Shown here in pieces: positions 9,992-17,971 of a DNA stretch of 64,000 nucleotides. Location of the stretch: contig NZ_CP135529.1 of assembly GCF_032401055.1 (NCBI RefSeq), positions 2,790,001 to 2,854,000 on the forward strand, read 5' to 3'. The translations under genes were made by a program, and so were the position numbers. Positions within the stretch are counted from its first letter, which is position 1. Every line of letters starts with the position of its first letter. The notes beneath the pieces are model-generated. The model searched no databases, had not been told where the DNA came from, and worked only from the letters and a program-made list of their open reading frames with translations. This stretch comes from Tardiphaga sp. 709 (GTDB lineage Bacteria; Pseudomonadota; Alphaproteobacteria; Rhizobiales; Xanthobacteraceae).

Positions 9992-10909
9992 TTAATTGGC
10001 TGCGTAGGCGTCGGGATCAGGCGAATCCGACGGGCTGGCGAACGCCTTCTTCTGCTCGGCTCCCATCGGAACGTTCAGATTGAGACCCTTGGGCGGGATC
10101 TTCTGCGTGAACCACTTGTCATAGATCTTGGCGCCTTCCGGGCTCTTGTAGAGCTCGGCAGTGGCCGCATCGACAACCTTCTTGAACGGCGCATCGTCCT
10201 TGCGCAGCATGATGCCGTACGGCTCGGCCTTGGAGAATGCGTCCTTCGAGATCACATAGGCGCTCGGATCGCGCGCACCGGCAGCAAGGCTGGCAAGCAG
10301 AATGTCATCCATCACGAAGGCTACAGCGCGGTCGGTCTCGACCATCAGGAATGCTTCAGCGTGATCCTTGGCGGGAATGACGTTGATGCCAAGATTGCGG
10401 GCGGCATTGGCTTCGGTGAGCTGCTTGATGTTGGTGGTGCCGGAGGTCGAGACCACCGACTTGCCCTTCAGATCGTCGATCTTGTCGAGCTTGGCAGCCT
10501 TCTTCGAGACGAAGCGGCTGGCCGTCAGGAAGTGCGTATTGGTGAAGGCAACCTGCTTCTGGCGATCGGCATTGTTGGTGGTCGAGCCGCATTCGAGGTC
10601 GACGGTGCCGTTGGCAATCAGCGGAATACGTGTCGCCGAGGTGACCGGATTGAGCTTCACCTCGATCTTGTCGTTCTTCAGCTCTTTCTTCACCGCATCG
10701 ACGATCTTGTAGCAGATGTCCATGGCGAAACCGACGGGCTTCTGATTGTCATCCAGATAAGAGAACGGCACCGAGGAATCGCGGAAGCCGATGGTGATGG
10801 CGCCGGTGTCCTTGATCTTCTTGAGCGTGCCGGTGAGCTCCTGAGCGCCCGCCTGCGTCGTGCAGACCGCCGCGGCGATCATGGTCCCCAACAGAAAAAA
10901 TCGTTTCAT
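9992..10909 (-). CDS. gltI: Glutamate/aspartate periplasmic binding protein (305 aa)
   Basis: Periplasmic solute-binding protein of the GltI type. The ATG at 10909 (MKRFFLLGTMIAAAVCTTQA) is preceded by a very good ribosome site GAGAGGGACT. A Sec signal peptide ends near AGAQ (about residue 24). The mature part shows the amino-acid-binding pattern IKDTGAITIGFRDSSVPFSY, then VGFAMDIC and NGTVDLECGSTTNNADR, typical of glutamate/aspartate binders. First gene of the operon; a sigma-54-like element lies about 80 bases upstream. Length is normal. Confidence 0.92.
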   Translation of the reverse strand: MKRFFLLGTMIAAAVCTTQAGAQELTGTLKKIKDTGAITIGFRDSSVPFSYLDDNQKPVGFAMDICYKIVDAVKKELKNDKIEVKLNPVTSATRIPLIANGTVDLECGSTTNNADRQKQVAFTNTHFLTASRFVSKKAAKLDKIDDLKGKSVVSTSGTTNIKQLTEANAARNLGINVIPAKDHAEAFLMVETDRAVAFVMDDILLASLAAGARDPSAYVISKDAFSKAEPYGIMLRKDDAPFKKVVDAATAELYKSPEGAKIYDKWFTQKIPPKGLNLNVPMGAEQKKAFASPSDSPDPDAYAAN

Positions 10910-10987
10910 AGTCCCTCTCCTCAACAAAGTCCGATCTCACGCCGACGACTCTCTTACCGAGCGCCCCGGCACGACCGCCCGGGATGC

Positions 10988-11005
10988 TTGCACAATCGGG
11001 GCCAA
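10988..11005 (-). promoter_or_regulatory. Sigma-54-like -24/-12 element upstream of gltI
   Basis: On the minus strand TTGGCCCCGATTGTGCAA has the invariant GG-N10-GC spacing and partial agreement with TGGCAC-N5-TTGCA (one mismatch in each box). A transcript would start near 10978, about 70 bases before the ATG. Nitrogen control of a glutamate importer would make sense, but no NtrC site was confirmed. Confidence 0.4.
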
Positions 11006-11070
11006 AACGGAATTGCCCGATCGGAGGACAACGGTTTGTTCTGAGCTCCCGTTCCCCCTACAACCCGGTC

Positions 11071-12489
11071 ATGAGTAACGCCCTGCATGCGCTTTGTGAC
11101 GCAGGCGCCGCCGGCGCCACAGAAAAGATCGATGATATCAGCCATCCCGGCCTGGTGATCACCACCACGATTCTGGCCTCTAGCCTGGCCTTCATCGACG
11201 GATCGGTGGTGAATGTCGGACTTCCTGCCATTGCAGCGAGTTTTCAGGCCGATGCCGTCGACCTGCAATGGGTGATCAACGCCTATCTGTTGCCGCTTAG
11301 TGCACTTCTTTTGCTCGGCGGTGCAGCAGGCGACCGTTTCGGCCGCCGCAGACTTCTTATCTGGGGCGTTGGGCTGTTTGCGCTGGCCTCGCTGGCTTGC
11401 GCTATGGCGCCCAGCCTGCGTTTGCTGTTGGCCGCCCGTTTTCTGCAGGGTGTCAGCGCGGCGATGCTGATGCCGAACAGTCTGGCGATCCTCGGCCAGA
11501 CGTTTTCCGGCGAAGCCAAGGGCCGCGCCATCGGCATCTGGGCTGCCAGCGGCGCTGCGGCGGGCGCGCTCGGCCCGGTGCTGGGCGGATGGCTGATCGA
11601 CATCGGCAGCTGGCATCTCATCTTTCTCATCAATGTGCCGATCGCATTGGCGGCGATGGCGCTTGCCTGGCTTGGTATCCCCCGCGACCGACACGACGGC
11701 GACGATCCACTCGATAGTCTCGGCGCCATCATCGCGACTGCGGGACTTGGCCTGACCACCTGGAGTCTGACCGAAGCTACGTCACATGGTTGGTCGGGTT
11801 TCACGCTTGGCGCGCTCGTCGCAGGCCTCCTGCTGTTGCTCGTTTTCGTGTGGATCGAAGGCCGCAGAGGCGAACGCGCGATGATGCCGCTTGCACTGTT
11901 CGGGTCCGCCAGCTTCGTCGGCCTGACGCTGCTGACATTCTTGTTGTACGGCGCACTCGGGGGGCTGTTCGTCCTGACGCCTTTTCTCCTGATCGAAGCC
12001 GCCGGCTACACGGCGACACAGGCCGGTGCCGCGCTGCTGCCCTTGCCGCTTGTCATCTCCTTGACATCACCGCTCGCTGGCTCGCTCGCGGCCAGAACCG
12101 GCCCGAAGATCATGCTGACGCTGGGACCGGTGATTGTGGCGATGGGTTTTCTGATGGCGCTCCGGATCGGTCCCGACACCAGCTACTGGACCAGCGTCTT
12201 CCCCGCCATGGTCATCATCGCCATCGGCATGGCCGGCGCTGTCGCACCTCTGACCACGGCCGTGCTGATGTCCGTCGATGCGCGTCACACCGGGTCAGCA
12301 TCGGGCTTCAACAGCGCGGTCGCACGCACGGGCGGCCTTGTGGTCACGGCGCTGATCGGATCGGTCATGGCCGCAAAGGGGCCGGCGCTGATCACCGCAT
12401 TTGCAGCAGCGACGGTCGCAGGTGCCGTGCTTTGTGTCGCAGCCGCGCTCAGCGCATTCCTGCTGATAGCGGCGCGGCCGCAGCCGTGA
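11071..12489 (+). CDS. MFS drug exporter, DHA2/EmrB-QacA type (472 aa)
   Basis: Multidrug or metabolite proton antiporter of the inner membrane. About 14 hydrophobic segments are visible. Motif C-like sequence of the first segments (LASSLAFIDGSVVNVGLPAI), motif A (GGAAGDRFGRRRLLIWG) and the loop GIWAASGAAAGALGPVLGGW are characteristic of the 14-TM DHA2 family. The start at 11071 (MSNALHALC) is chosen because upstream residues show no conservation; no good ribosome site is seen. It is divergent from gltI and overlaps the next minus-strand gene by 41 bases at its 3' end. The substrate cannot be deduced. Confidence 0.85.
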   Translation: MSNALHALCDAGAAGATEKIDDISHPGLVITTTILASSLAFIDGSVVNVGLPAIAASFQADAVDLQWVINAYLLPLSALLLLGGAAGDRFGRRRLLIWGVGLFALASLACAMAPSLRLLLAARFLQGVSAAMLMPNSLAILGQTFSGEAKGRAIGIWAASGAAAGALGPVLGGWLIDIGSWHLIFLINVPIALAAMALAWLGIPRDRHDGDDPLDSLGAIIATAGLGLTTWSLTEATSHGWSGFTLGALVAGLLLLLVFVWIEGRRGERAMMPLALFGSASFVGLTLLTFLLYGALGGLFVLTPFLLIEAAGYTATQAGAALLPLPLVISLTSPLAGSLAARTGPKIMLTLGPVIVAMGFLMALRIGPDTSYWTSVFPAMVIIAIGMAGAVAPLTTAVLMSVDARHTGSASGFNSAVARTGGLVVTALIGSVMAAKGPALITAFAAATVAGAVLCVAAALSAFLLIAARPQP

Positions 12490-13270
12490 AGGCCCCACGC
12501 TGCCTGCGAGCGGCCACCGCCTCGCCGAAGGCCTGAAAGAGCGTGCGGTTGATCGGATTGATCTGCGGATCATATTCGGCATGCCATTGCACACCGAGCG
12601 CGAAGCTCGACGCATCGGCAATGCGGATGGCCTCGATCGTCCCGTCCTCGGCAATACCCTCGATCACCACCCGCTCGCCGGGGATGTCGATGCCCTGACC
12701 ATGCAGGGAATTGACCGTGATGGTCTCGCGCCCCAACAGGCTGGCGAAGGTGCCGTTGCTGGTCAGATGCACGTCATGGCGATCGGCGAATACGACGGCA
12801 GGGTCGGGATGAATCTCGCCATTCTCGAGGCGCGGCATGCGATGATTGATGCGGCCGGGAATCTCGCGGATCTCGGGATGCAGCGAACCGCCGAACGCGA
12901 CGTTCATCTCTTGCAATCCGCGACAGATGCCGAAGATCGGCACCCCGCGCGCGACACAAGCCTCGATCATGGAAAGAGCGACCGCATCGCGGCCGTTGTC
13001 ATAGGGTTCGTGACGGGCATGGGCTTCCATGCCGAACCGGGTCGGGTGGACATTGGCCCGAGCGCCGGTGAGGAGGATGCCATCGACCAGATCGAGCACC
13101 TGGCCGATATCGGTAATGTCGGGGGTGCCGGCAAACATCATCGGCAGGGCATTGGCCACTTCCGCGACCGCACGAAGGTTGTTTTCTCCGACCGCCTGGA
13201 CGGAGAACCTGTTCTCAATGCGATACGCGTTGCCGATCACGCCGATTACCGGCCGGGTCTTCGTGGGCAT
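12449..13270 (-). CDS. Class I glutamine amidotransferase, PuuD-like gamma-glutamyl hydrolase (273 aa)
   Basis: Peptidase C26 family; relatives hydrolyse gamma-glutamyl-GABA in putrescine breakdown. The nucleophile elbow GICRGLQEMNV has Cys about 116, and the catalytic His-Glu region appears as VQWHAEYD. The family signature GGSLHPEI is present. Its 3' end overlaps the convergent MFS gene by 41 bases. No puuA/B/C partners are nearby, so the exact substrate is uncertain; it could serve another gamma-glutamylated amine. Confidence 0.85.
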   Translation of the reverse strand: MPTKTRPVIGVIGNAYRIENRFSVQAVGENNLRAVAEVANALPMMFAGTPDITDIGQVLDLVDGILLTGARANVHPTRFGMEAHARHEPYDNGRDAVALSMIEACVARGVPIFGICRGLQEMNVAFGGSLHPEIREIPGRINHRMPRLENGEIHPDPAVVFADRHDVHLTSNGTFASLLGRETITVNSLHGQGIDIPGERVVIEGIAEDGTIEAIRIADASSFALGVQWHAEYDPQINPINRTLFQAFGEAVAARRQRGAFTAAAAPLSAGMR

Positions 13271-13434
13271 CAGCTTCCGGTCGAAAAGTCCTGGACCATT
13301 GAGCTATAGCCGAGTCACCACGCGAAAACGAAACAAAACTGTCACTAACCGGAGCATTCGAGAAAGAAACGCCTCCGGATGCCTGAAAAGGACCAATCTG
13401 GCATTGTTCGGAGGATTTAGCCGACGGTTTTGGA

Positions 13435-13509
13435 TGGTGGGCGCGACAGGGATCGAACCTGTGACCCCTTCCATGTCAAGGAAGTGCTCTCCCGCTGAGC
13501 TACGCGCCC
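13435..13509 (-). tRNA. tRNA-Val (anticodon GAC)
   Basis: On the minus strand the acceptor stem GGGCGCG pairs with CGCGCCC, followed by discriminator A and an encoded CCA. The D arm TAGCTCAGCGGGAGAGC, the anticodon stem-loop CTTCC-TTGACAT-GGAAG (anticodon GAC) and the T arm with GGTTCGATCC are all intact. Length is 75 bases including CCA. Confidence 0.95.
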
Positions 13510-13637
13510 TAAGAACCGGTCGTTACGGGTGTGGGGTCTATAACGGGTCAAACCCGGACAAGCAAGGATGCAGAAGGGCCAATCCTTGCCTGATTTGCAG
13601 GAAAATCCAAGAAACTCGGCAAGAAAGCCGGCTGCCC

Positions 13638-13997
13638 TCAGGCGGCCAGCATCTTGTTCACTTCGCTGACCAATTCGCGCAGGTGGACCGGCTTGGACAG
13701 CACCTTGGCGTTTTTCGGCGCTTCCGAGTCGGAATTCAGCGCCACGGCGGCGAAACCGGTGATGAACATGATCTTGATGTCGGGGTCGAGTTCGCTGGCG
13801 CGGCGCGCCAGTTCGATCCCGTCCATCTCCGGCATCACGATGTCCGTTAGAAGCATTTCAAAGGGTTCCTCGCGGAGTCTCTGATAGGCTGACATCCCGT
13901 TATCGTGGTGCGACACCTGAAAACCGGCGTTTTCCAACGCCTTCACCAGGAAGCGGCGCATGTCGTTGTCGTCTTCTGCGAGAAGGATTTTGTGCAT
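13638..13997 (-). CDS. cpdR: Response regulator CpdR (119 aa)
   Basis: Single-domain receiver protein. In Caulobacter, unphosphorylated CpdR primes ClpXP to degrade PdeA, McpA and CtrA-pathway proteins, and phosphorylation by the CckA-ChpT relay blocks this. The sequence opens MHKILLAEDDNDMRRFLVKA with the acidic pair near 9-10, the phospho-acceptor Asp52 in LLTDIVMPEMDG, the Thr in FITGFAAVAL and the Lys in LSKP. Length and wording match CpdR closely. It lies between tRNA-Val and the divergent amidohydrolase gene. Confidence 0.9.
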   Translation of the reverse strand: MHKILLAEDDNDMRRFLVKALENAGFQVSHHDNGMSAYQRLREEPFEMLLTDIVMPEMDGIELARRASELDPDIKIMFITGFAAVALNSDSEAPKNAKVLSKPVHLRELVSEVNKMLAA

Positions 13998-14288
13998 GGC
14001 GGTTGGATGTCGAACCCGAATGAGAGGACCTGTTCGCCCACTAAGCCCGAGGTCTGGTAAATTTCGGGTGAAGGTGATCAGCGCAGACTGTGCATAAGCG
14101 TCTCAAGATGGTGCGCCAGAACGCCGTGAAACACAACAAATGAGCGCGTTTCTCGCGGTCGCAGCGCCTGCGGAAGTTTTTAACTTGGCAGACTTGTTTC
14201 GGTTATCGACAATGCAGCCTCACAAAGCGCCGGTTTTCTGCCAGACTGGGCACACCGAAGAACGCGGCTGCAGGGACGATGCGCGACG

Positions 14289-15176
14289 ATGACCCAGTTT
14301 GACGGTGAGCTGTCGCCTCCCTTCGAGATCGTCGAGCCCGCCAACTGGCGCGCCCCGATCATTTTCAATTCCCCGCATTCCGGCTCGGTCTATCCAGCGG
14401 AATTCCTCAGTGCGTCCCGCATCGACGTGACGGCACTGCGCCGCTCGGAAGATTCGTTCATGGACGAATTGATCGCGGGATTAAGTGATCGCGGCTTCCC
14501 GGTGGTCCGGGTGCACTTCCCGCGCTCCTATGTGGACGTCAACCGCGAGCCCTATGAGCTCGATCCACGGATGTTCAACGGCCGGCTGCCCAGTTTTGCC
14601 AATACCCGCTCGATGCGGGTCGCGGGCGGCCTCGGCACGATTCCCCGGGTGGTCGGCGACGGCCAGGAGATTTACCGCGAGCGGCTCGACGTCGATGACG
14701 CCCTCACCCGGATCGAGGCGCTGTACAAGCCCTACCACCGCGCCCTGCGCCGCCTGATCAACAAGGCGCACCAGACATTCGGCACGGTGATCCTGGTGGA
14801 TTGCCACTCGATGCCCTCGATCGGAATTTCCCGTGAGGAGCCGCGCCGCCCGGACGTGGTCGTCGGTGACCGCTATGGCACCAGCTGCGCCACTATCCTG
14901 GCCGAGGTGGTCGAACACACATTCGGCGGCCTCGGCTATTCCCTGGGCCGTAACAAGCCCTATGCCGGCGGCTTCATTACCGAGCATTACGGCAACCCGG
15001 CCAGCGGGCTGCACGCCATCCAGATCGAGCTGAACCGGGCGATCTATATGGACGAACGCCGCCGCGAGAGGACGGCGCGCTTCGACCAAATTGCTGCCGA
15101 TTTTACCGTTCTGGCCGACGCGCTGGCAAAGATTCCGCTGGACAGCCTCGGCCCGTTCCAGGCCGCCGCCGAATAG
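14289..15176 (+). CDS. N-formylglutamate amidohydrolase (295 aa)
   Basis: HutG-type deformylase family, expected to hydrolyse N-formyl-L-glutamate to glutamate and formate or a related N-acyl amino acid. Family landmarks include IIFNSPHSGSVYP near the N-terminus, VDCHSMPS in the centre (probable metal ligands) and ITEHYGNPASGLHAIQIELNR towards the end. No hut genes are adjacent, so a role in histidine breakdown is not supported by context. The ribosome site is weak (GGGA 12 bases before ATG). Confidence 0.85.
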   Translation: MTQFDGELSPPFEIVEPANWRAPIIFNSPHSGSVYPAEFLSASRIDVTALRRSEDSFMDELIAGLSDRGFPVVRVHFPRSYVDVNREPYELDPRMFNGRLPSFANTRSMRVAGGLGTIPRVVGDGQEIYRERLDVDDALTRIEALYKPYHRALRRLINKAHQTFGTVILVDCHSMPSIGISREEPRRPDVVVGDRYGTSCATILAEVVEHTFGGLGYSLGRNKPYAGGFITEHYGNPASGLHAIQIELNRAIYMDERRRERTARFDQIAADFTVLADALAKIPLDSLGPFQAAAE

Positions 15177-15406
15177 GCCGGGGCCAAACATCTCGCCGGG
15201 GTTCGAACCGTCACTCAATCAGATGTGGTATTTGGAACCGTGACCGCCGGATCATAAAAGGTGCTTATTTCCTGCGACAAATTGTCAATTTTCGCTGGAT
15301 TTAGAGATGGGGCAGAGTTTTACCATCGGGATTCATGCAACCTTAGGTTCTTCCCACCAGCGTGGTTCCGCGGATTGGAACCGCACAACAATGGGCAGGA
15401 GAGAAC

Positions 15407-15571
15407 ATGAAGAACGTGATCAAGAAATTCTGGTCGGACGAATCGGGAGCGACTGCAATCGAATACGGGCTGATCGCGGCCGGCATCTCGCTGGCCATTA
15501 TCGCAGTCGTCAACGGACTCGGCACCAACCTCAATGGCAAGTTCAGCGAAATCAACGGATCACTGAAGTAG
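15407..15571 (+). CDS. Flp/Fap-type pilin subunit (54 aa)
   Basis: Small type IVb prepilin. The start at 15407 follows GCAGGAGAGAAC. It begins MKNVIKKFWSDESGATAIEY: a short positive leader ends in Gly, the likely prepilin peptidase site, with Glu at +5 and Tyr at +6, followed by a hydrophobic helix (GLIAAGISLAIIAVVNGLG). This is the classic Flp pilin pattern. No cpa/tad assembly genes are in the window, so it must use machinery encoded elsewhere. Confidence 0.88.
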   Translation: MKNVIKKFWSDESGATAIEYGLIAAGISLAIIAVVNGLGTNLNGKFSEINGSLK

Positions 15572-15602
15572 CCCCTGCGACGTGGACACCGGCTTGAGGT
15601 TC

Positions 15603-15731
15603 TCAGCCGAATAAGTCTTGCTTGATGACTGACGTCGCAATGGGCCCGAGGCTGTCGGGGTGCCAGGCGACGAACAGGCCAAGCGACATAAAGACAATCG
15701 CCGGCAGCCACGTCGGCACGCCGTGATGCAA
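15603..15731 (-). CDS. Possible small membrane protein (42 aa, TTG start)
   Basis: A short minus-strand frame begins at TTG 15731, just after GGAGGAG, and encodes a peptide starting MHHGVPTWLPAIVFMSLGLF with one hydrophobic helix, ending KQDLFG. The strong ribosome site and the membrane-like composition support it. It begins 22 bases after a rho-independent terminator on the same strand, so it would be expressed only by read-through or from a promoter inside that gap. Not recognised. It is convergent with the pilin gene. Confidence 0.35.
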   Translation of the reverse strand: MHHGVPTWLPAIVFMSLGLFVAWHPDSLGPIATSVIKQDLFG

Positions 15732-15752
15732 AACTCCTCCGAAAAGAAAAAA

Positions 15753-15778
15753 GGACCGCTTGCGATAGCAAGCGGTCC
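15753..15778 (-). terminator. Orphan rho-independent terminator or attenuator
   Basis: GGACCGCTTGC and GCAAGCGGTCC flank a GATA loop; on the minus strand the hairpin is followed by TTTTTTCTTTTC. This is one of the clearest terminators in the window, yet no minus-strand gene ends here. It either closes an unannotated small RNA from about 15780-15950 or attenuates the small frame at 15603-15731. Confidence 0.7.
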
Positions 15779-16190
15779 AAGTCTAGGGAGGAAACGCCCA
15801 AGGAGGGCAGCGATAGCGCAAGCGCTACCGCACCGCAACAATATGCAGCCGCGGCGCACCAAGTGCAAGAGTTTTCGGGCAAATTTCTATGCAAATTTCG
15901 CATGGTGATCGCACCGTTCAGGCATGGGCGTCATAATTTCTATAAGCAAAATCAATACGATATAGAAACGACAGTAGCTTTGACCTATTTAAGATATGAT
16001 TACTTATTCATTTCATTGGCCAATTTCTGATGCCGGACATCAGAAATCTTAGAGAAATCGCAATCCGATTCAGCGCTGTGGCCTAGGGAAATCGCAGAGA
16101 GATTTCGATCACCGCAGATGCGAGTCGTTGCCCTGCGCTGTATAGGAAGCGACACGTCCCCATCCAGCTGCCGCAACAAAGGACCTCTCC
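15779..16190. other. AT-rich intergenic stretch with palindromes, no gene seen
   Basis: The stretch is conspicuously AT-rich for this genome, especially at about 15920-16050. It holds a hairpin TAGCGC-AA-GCGCTA near 15815, a direct repeat of GCAAATTTC (15879-15887 and 15891-15899), and a perfect palindrome ATTTCTGATG/CATCAGAAAT at 16023-16047. No coding frame with a ribosome site was found. A minus-strand small RNA ending at 15753-15778 is possible. Confidence 0.45.
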
Positions 16191-16973
16191 GTGACGGTCA
16201 TCGACTTCAACGCCTTCATTGGTCGTCTTGCGACCTCCTCGGGCGAGACCATCCTGCCGTTCTTTCGCACCTCGCTGAGTATCGACAACAAGAACAGCAC
16301 GGATTTCGACCCGGTCACGGAAGCCGACCGAGCTGCCGAAGCGGTGATGCGCCGGCTGATCAAGGCCAACTTCCCCCAGCACGGCATTGTTGGCGAGGAA
16401 TTCGGTACCGAACGCGAAGACGCCGAATATGTCTGGGTGCTCGACCCTATCGACGGCACCAAATCCTTCATCTCCGGCTTCCCGATCTGGGGCACGCTGA
16501 TCGCGCTGCTGCATCGGGGCACACCGGTCTATGGCATGATGCACCAGCCCTATATCGGCGAGCGCTTCAGCGGCGACAGCGGTTCGGCGCGCTACCAGGG
16601 CGCCAACAACACCACCCGCAAGCTTGCCGTGCGCCGTTGCGCATCGCTGAAAGACGCGACTTTGTTCACGACCAGCCCGCGGCTAATGAACGACGCCGAT
16701 CGCGCGAAATTTCACGACGTCGAAAAAGGTGTGCGGCTGACGCGCTACGGCGGCGATTGCTATTCCTATTGCATGCTCGCCGCTGGCCATCTCGATCTCG
16801 TCATCGAAACCGAGCTGAAACCCTACGATATCGCAGCCCTGATCCCGATCATCACCGGCGCTGGCGGTGTCGTGACGACATGGGAGGGCAAACCCGCGCA
16901 GAACGGTGGCCGCATCGTCGCCGCCGGCGATCCGCGCGTGCATGAGGCCGCGCTGAAGATCCTCAACGCCTGA
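16191..16973 (+). CDS. hisN: Histidinol-phosphatase, inositol-monophosphatase type (260 aa)
   Basis: Cytoplasmic magnesium-dependent phosphatase for the penultimate step of histidine synthesis (L-histidinol phosphate to histidinol). The GTG at 16191 follows AAAGGACC at good spacing. IMPase motifs are present: DPVTEADRAAE, GEEFG, WVLDPIDGTKSFISGFP (metal-binding Asp residues) and PYDIAALIPIITGAGG. The length and wording fit HisN of alphaproteobacteria better than SuhB or CysQ. It stands alone, as is usual for this gene. Confidence 0.88.
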   Translation: MTVIDFNAFIGRLATSSGETILPFFRTSLSIDNKNSTDFDPVTEADRAAEAVMRRLIKANFPQHGIVGEEFGTEREDAEYVWVLDPIDGTKSFISGFPIWGTLIALLHRGTPVYGMMHQPYIGERFSGDSGSARYQGANNTTRKLAVRRCASLKDATLFTTSPRLMNDADRAKFHDVEKGVRLTRYGGDCYSYCMLAAGHLDLVIETELKPYDIAALIPIITGAGGVVTTWEGKPAQNGGRIVAAGDPRVHEAALKILNA

Positions 16974-16983
16974 TCGGGCGCAG

Positions 16984-17877
16984 CTACGCCCGCGCAGCAG
17001 CCCGTAAATGCTCGATCATCTGCTGCGCGGGACGGGATAACGTCTTCAGGCTGCGAAAGCAGATTGCCAGCCTTCGATTGGCCCAGGGATCGCGAATCCG
17101 GATCAGCGCCAGCGCCGTCGACCGTGCGCAGCGCCGTGCCGCAACTTCCGGCACAATCGCAATGCCGACCCCCGCCGCCGCCATCTGGCACATCGCATCG
17201 AAATCCCGCATCTGCGCCCGGTAGCGCAGTCGCGCGCCCAGCTTCGCTGCGTATTTGCCGATGTGGTTCTGCAGCGCGGTCGCATTGGTGAGACCGATAA
17301 AGTCACGGTCGATGATCTCATGGAAATCGATGTGACGGCGGCCGGCGAGATCGCTGCGCGGCGCTGTCACCAGCATCAGCCGGTCCTCGCTGAAGGTGAA
17401 ACGTTCCAGACTGTCCGGCAGCGTATGTTCGGCCGCGAAGCCGAAATCGGCGATGCCGGCAGCGATTGCCTGTGCAATATCGGCGCTCTCGCGCTCCTCA
17501 ACCTCGAGGCTGACATTGGGGTGCTCGCGCAGGAAACTCGCCAGCGCCTTCGGCAGATGTTCGGAGAGCCCCACTGTATTGGCCAGCATCGACACGCTGG
17601 CCTTCATGCCATTGGCATAGGCCGCCATGTCACCGCGCATGGTCTCGACATTCTGCATGACGATGCGGGCATGGCCGAGCAGGCTCTCGCCGGCCGCCGT
17701 TAGCGTGACACCGCGCCGCCCGCGTTTCAACAGCGGCACGCCGACTGTTGCCTCCAGTCCCTTGATCCTCGCACTCGCCGAGGCCAGCGCCAGATTGGCA
17801 GCGGCAGCACCCGCGGTGATACTGCGCGCCTCGGCCACCGCGACGAACAGCCTGAGATCAACAAGGTCGGCATGCAT
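16984..17877 (-). CDS. LysR-family transcriptional regulator (297 aa)
   Basis: Transcription factor with a winged helix-turn-helix at about 5-62 (LRLFVAVAEARSITAGAAAA) and a periplasmic-binding-like effector domain from about 90 on. The start at 17877 is fixed by GGAGA five bases upstream. It is divergent from a TauE/SafE-type permease gene 94 bases away, and a long palindrome lies in the shared region, so it probably controls that permease and itself. The effector is unknown; by analogy with such pairs an organic anion or sulfonate-derived compound is possible. Confidence 0.88.
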   Translation of the reverse strand: MHADLVDLRLFVAVAEARSITAGAAAANLALASASARIKGLEATVGVPLLKRGRRGVTLTAAGESLLGHARIVMQNVETMRGDMAAYANGMKASVSMLANTVGLSEHLPKALASFLREHPNVSLEVEERESADIAQAIAAGIADFGFAAEHTLPDSLERFTFSEDRLMLVTAPRSDLAGRRHIDFHEIIDRDFIGLTNATALQNHIGKYAAKLGARLRYRAQMRDFDAMCQMAAAGVGIAIVPEVAARRCARSTALALIRIRDPWANRRLAICFRSLKTLSRPAQQMIEHLRAAARA

Positions 17878-17893
17878 GGCGTTCTCCGCATCA

Positions 17894-17914
17894 GCCTTCG
17901 TTAGAAACGAAGGC
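17894..17914. promoter_or_regulatory. Perfect 9-bp-arm palindrome, probable LysR operator
   Basis: Arms GCCTTCGTT and AACGAAGGC are separated by AGA, 17 bases upstream of the LysR start and 58 bases before the permease start. Its position in the divergent promoter region fits an autoregulatory LysR site; a T-N11-A core can be drawn within it. Confidence 0.5.
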
Positions 17915-17971
17915 AATCTCCGTAACCTCCAGATTGTGCCTGTCCGTCCGATCGGTCAATGTGCCTGCATC

